Both the position numbers and the translations under genes were made by a program. Below, in pieces: positions 62,333-64,000 of a stretch of DNA of 64,000 nt. The DNA lies in assembly GCF_030209175.1 (NCBI RefSeq), contig NZ_JARVSM010000001.1, forward strand, positions 1,860,001-1,924,000, in the 5' to 3' direction. The notes under the pieces are model-generated. The model was given only the letters and a program-made list of their open reading frames with translations, searched no databases and had not been told where the DNA came from. The first letter of the stretch is position 1. Each line of letters starts with the position of its first letter. The stretch comes from Pseudomonas sp. efr-133-TYG-5 (GTDB taxonomy: Bacteria; Pseudomonadota; Gammaproteobacteria; Pseudomonadales; Pseudomonadaceae).

Positions 62333-62782
62333 TTAACCAAAAGCCGAGATTTTGAAATTGCCCAGGAACACTTCCACCTGTTTTCCCAAGCCTTCGCTTT
62401 CAGCCACGAAACGGAATTCCGAGGCCTCGAACGTGGCTGTCGCGAAGTTCGTGGTGAGTTTTATTTCGCCCCGAATGGCGTAGTAGAACTCGATCCCCTC
62501 CCCCGCATCGACGTAATAGCGCACGGCAATACCCGATGGACCGAGCGGATAGGTGCCATTGGCGGTGCCCGCCTTGATCTCGAAGGTGATCCCGCTGTAG
62601 TAGCCGGGTTCTTGCACGACAGCGTGCACACTGTAGGTTTCCGGATCATCGGAATAGACCCCCACTTGCCAGGCGTCGAAGGTGCTGCGCGGATCCTCCG
62701 GAGGAAAGCGGCGGGTTTTCGCGAAGAGGTGGCCGGCGCCTTTGGGCAGGGCCTTGATTTGCTCCAGTGTCAGCTCTGGCAT
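62333..62782 (-). CDS. Hypothetical protein (duplicated locus)
   Basis: A 149-residue protein, acidic, no signal peptide or membrane helix. 'TFEIKAGTANGTYPLGPSGIAVRYYVDAGEGIEFYYAIRGEIKLTTN' (in parts) suggests an all-beta fold. I recognise no family. ATG 62782 is the first Met of the frame; the upstream GAAAGGGAGAC is a good ribosome-binding site. Immediately downstream on the same strand lies a paralogous 3' end (62211-62324). Confidence 0.7.
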   Translation of the reverse strand: MPELTLEQIKALPKGAGHLFAKTRRFPPEDPRSTFDAWQVGVYSDDPETYSVHAVVQEPGYYSGITFEIKAGTANGTYPLGPSGIAVRYYVDAGEGIEFYYAIRGEIKLTTNFATATFEASEFRFVAESEGLGKQVEVFLGNFKISAFG

Positions 62783-62953
62783 GACGAGTCTCCCTTTCTC
62801 TGATGACCCGGCACGCGTGGGTGCGTGCGGGCATTTGATTAAGCGAGGGCGTCGCCAGGCTGTCTACTGTCAGAAATAACAGGTTGCCGCCACCTTCAGA
62901 CGAACGGCAGATCGTCCCGTGGCCTACTTGTCGAACAGGATTGCCGTGGACGT

Positions 62954-63649
62954 TTACACGACCGGCGGCAAGCGCCACTCGATCGGCGTCTCGCCATTCT
63001 GCTCAAGGAACTTGTTGGTGCGGCTGAAGTGCCCGCACCCGAGAAACCCGCGGTAGGCCGACAGCGGCGAGGGGTGCACCGAGGTCAGCACCAGGTGCTT
63101 GGTGGCGTCGATCAGCTTCTGTTTGCTCTGCGCATGGGCGCCCCACAGCATGAACACCAGGTGCGGTTGATGGCGGCTGACCACTTCGATGATGCGGTCG
63201 GTGAAGAACTGCCAGCCCTTGTCCTTGTGCGCATTGGCGTTGGCGCGTTCGACGGTCATGGTGGTATTGAGCATCAACACGCCCTGATCGGCCCAGCTCT
63301 GCAGGTAGCCGTGATTGGGGATATCGATATTGAGGTCGCGTTTGAGCTCTTTATAGATGTTGACCAGCGACGGCGGCGTCGGCACGCCCGGTTGCACCGA
63401 GAAGCACAGGCCATGGGCCTGGCCCGGGCCGTGGTAAGGATCCTGGCCGAGGATGACCACTTTCACCTTGTCCAGCGGCGTGGAATTCAGCGCATTGAAA
63501 ATCAGCGGGCCCGGCGGATAGATCTCCTTGCCGGCCGCCCGTTCCTGCTGGAGAAAATTGCGCAACTCTGCCATGTAGGGCTGGTCGAACTCAGCACGCA
63601 GTGCCTCCTTCCAGCTCGGTTCGAGTTTGATACGGTCGTCAGCAGTCAT
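62954..63649 (-). CDS. ung: Uracil-DNA glycosylase
   Basis: A 231-residue base-excision repair enzyme. The catalytic Asp lies in '[21 protein letters not shown]', the His-box in '[20 protein letters not shown]', and 'LMLNTTMTV' binds uracil. I start at ATG 63649 ([10 protein letters not shown]); ATG 63655 is an alternative adding two residues. Stand-alone gene, divergent from the partial hydratase. Confidence 0.95.
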   Translation of the reverse strand: MTADDRIKLEPSWKEALRAEFDQPYMAELRNFLQQERAAGKEIYPPGPLIFNALNSTPLDKVKVVILGQDPYHGPGQAHGLCFSVQPGVPTPPSLVNIYKELKRDLNIDIPNHGYLQSWADQGVLMLNTTMTVERANANAHKDKGWQFFTDRIIEVVSRHQPHLVFMLWGAHAQSKQKLIDATKHLVLTSVHPSPLSAYRGFLGCGHFSRTNKFLEQNGETPIEWRLPPVV

Positions 63650-63781
63650 GGTCATACCCGGCAAAAACAGTGGGGCGAACCCTAGGAAACCCGCTCCGGC
63701 TTGTCAATTGATCTGACACAGATCCGGCACTTTCCCACATAGCGATCATACTGATCGTTCAAATTCCCACTCGAGGTCACG

Positions 63782-64000
63782 ATGAATCTGCACTTCGAAG
63801 AACTCACCGGCACCGACGGCGCGCGTCTCGGCGTGGCCAGCCTGGATGCTGAAAAGTCGCTGAACGCCCTGTCGCTGCCGATGATCCACGCCCTGCGCGA
63901 CAAACTGGATGCCTGGGCGAAAGATCCGCAAATCGTCTGCGTGCTGCTGCGTGGCAACGGCGCCAAGGCGTTCTGCGCCGGCGGCGAAGTGCGCAGCCTG
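63782..64000 (+). CDS. Enoyl-CoA hydratase/isomerase-family protein (partial, 5' end)
   Basis: The first 73 codons of a crotonase-fold enzyme, cut by the window end. 'SLDAEKSLNALSLPMIHALRDKL' and 'LRGNGAKAFCAGGEVRSL' are the CoA-binding blocks; CAGGEVRSL (with Glu) is closer to 3-hydroxyisobutyryl-CoA hydrolases than to typical enoyl-CoA hydratases (CAGxDL). No strong ribosome-binding site precedes ATG 63782 (GAGGTCACG). The substrate cannot be decided from this part. Confidence 0.8.
   Translation, partial: MNLHFEELTGTDGARLGVASLDAEKSLNALSLPMIHALRDKLDAWAKDPQIVCVLLRGNGAKAFCAGGEVRSL

Overview
The window is a GC-rich stretch of core chromosome from a Pseudomonas of the fluorescens group. The evidence is the algU-mucA-mucB-mucD cluster without mucC, a tctDE/opdH/tctCBA tricarboxylate locus, an intact sdhE-ygfX pair, tRNA-Ser(CGA) beside purC-bamC-dapA, and several copies of the inverted 'GTGGGAGCGGGCTTGCTCGCGAA' type of REP element. 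Nearly all genes are intact. Only the first gene (a chemotaxis receptor tail) and the last gene (an enoyl-CoA hydratase-family start) are cut by the window edges.

Layout. 1-2.45 kb: receptor tail and two convergent EamA exporters sharing one symmetrical terminator. 2.45-3.65 kb: a small AT-richer island with a GNAT-like protein and a 52-residue basic protein. 3.66-7.0 kb: lpxO (lipid A hydroxylase), cysK and an AsmA-like DUF748 protein. 7.2-9.3 kb: a MoxR ATPase and VWA protein pair. 9.4-14.2 kb: a 5-oxoprolinase operon (pxpC, pxpB, pxpA, MFS permease) with a divergent LysR regulator. 14.2-26.9 kb: housekeeping and conserved hypothetical genes (amidotransferase, oligopeptidase B, cyclic-nucleotide-binding protein, HNH nuclease, TrmH methylase, nitroreductase, YcgL-Rnd). 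27-37 kb: cell-envelope modification (eptA; a four-gene Gtr-like glycosylation operon), with an orphan CHM isomerase and two LysR regulators between them. 37.2-45.7 kb: YegP, tRNA-Ser, purC, an MBL hydrolase, bamC, dapA, divergent gcvR-bcp, an AI-2E-type permease, TusA and an M48 metalloprotease. 45.7-53.5 kb: the envelope-stress sigma operon, nadB, ygfX-sdhE and ygfZ. 53.5-62.2 kb: an HDOD protein and the tctED / opdH-tctCBA-abrB citrate/tricarboxylate uptake locus. 62.2-64 kb: a small unknown gene followed by a 3'-end remnant of a paralogue, then ung and the partial hydratase.

How it fits together. Envelope homeostasis recurs: AlgU/MucA/MucB/MucD, BamC, the M48 protease, LpxO, EptA and the Gtr-like operon all act on the outer membrane or LPS. 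Three control regions carry readable signals: an AlgU-type autoregulatory promoter upstream of algU, a near-match to the ColR box upstream of eptA, and tandem 11-bp repeats between tctD and opdH that look like an OmpR-family binding site. I found no CRISPR array, prophage, insertion sequence or complete defence island. The best candidates for something undescribed are the GNAT/small-protein cassette, the Gtr-like operon with an embedded methyltransferase, and the 62.2-62.8 kb duplicated gene. All are tentative.
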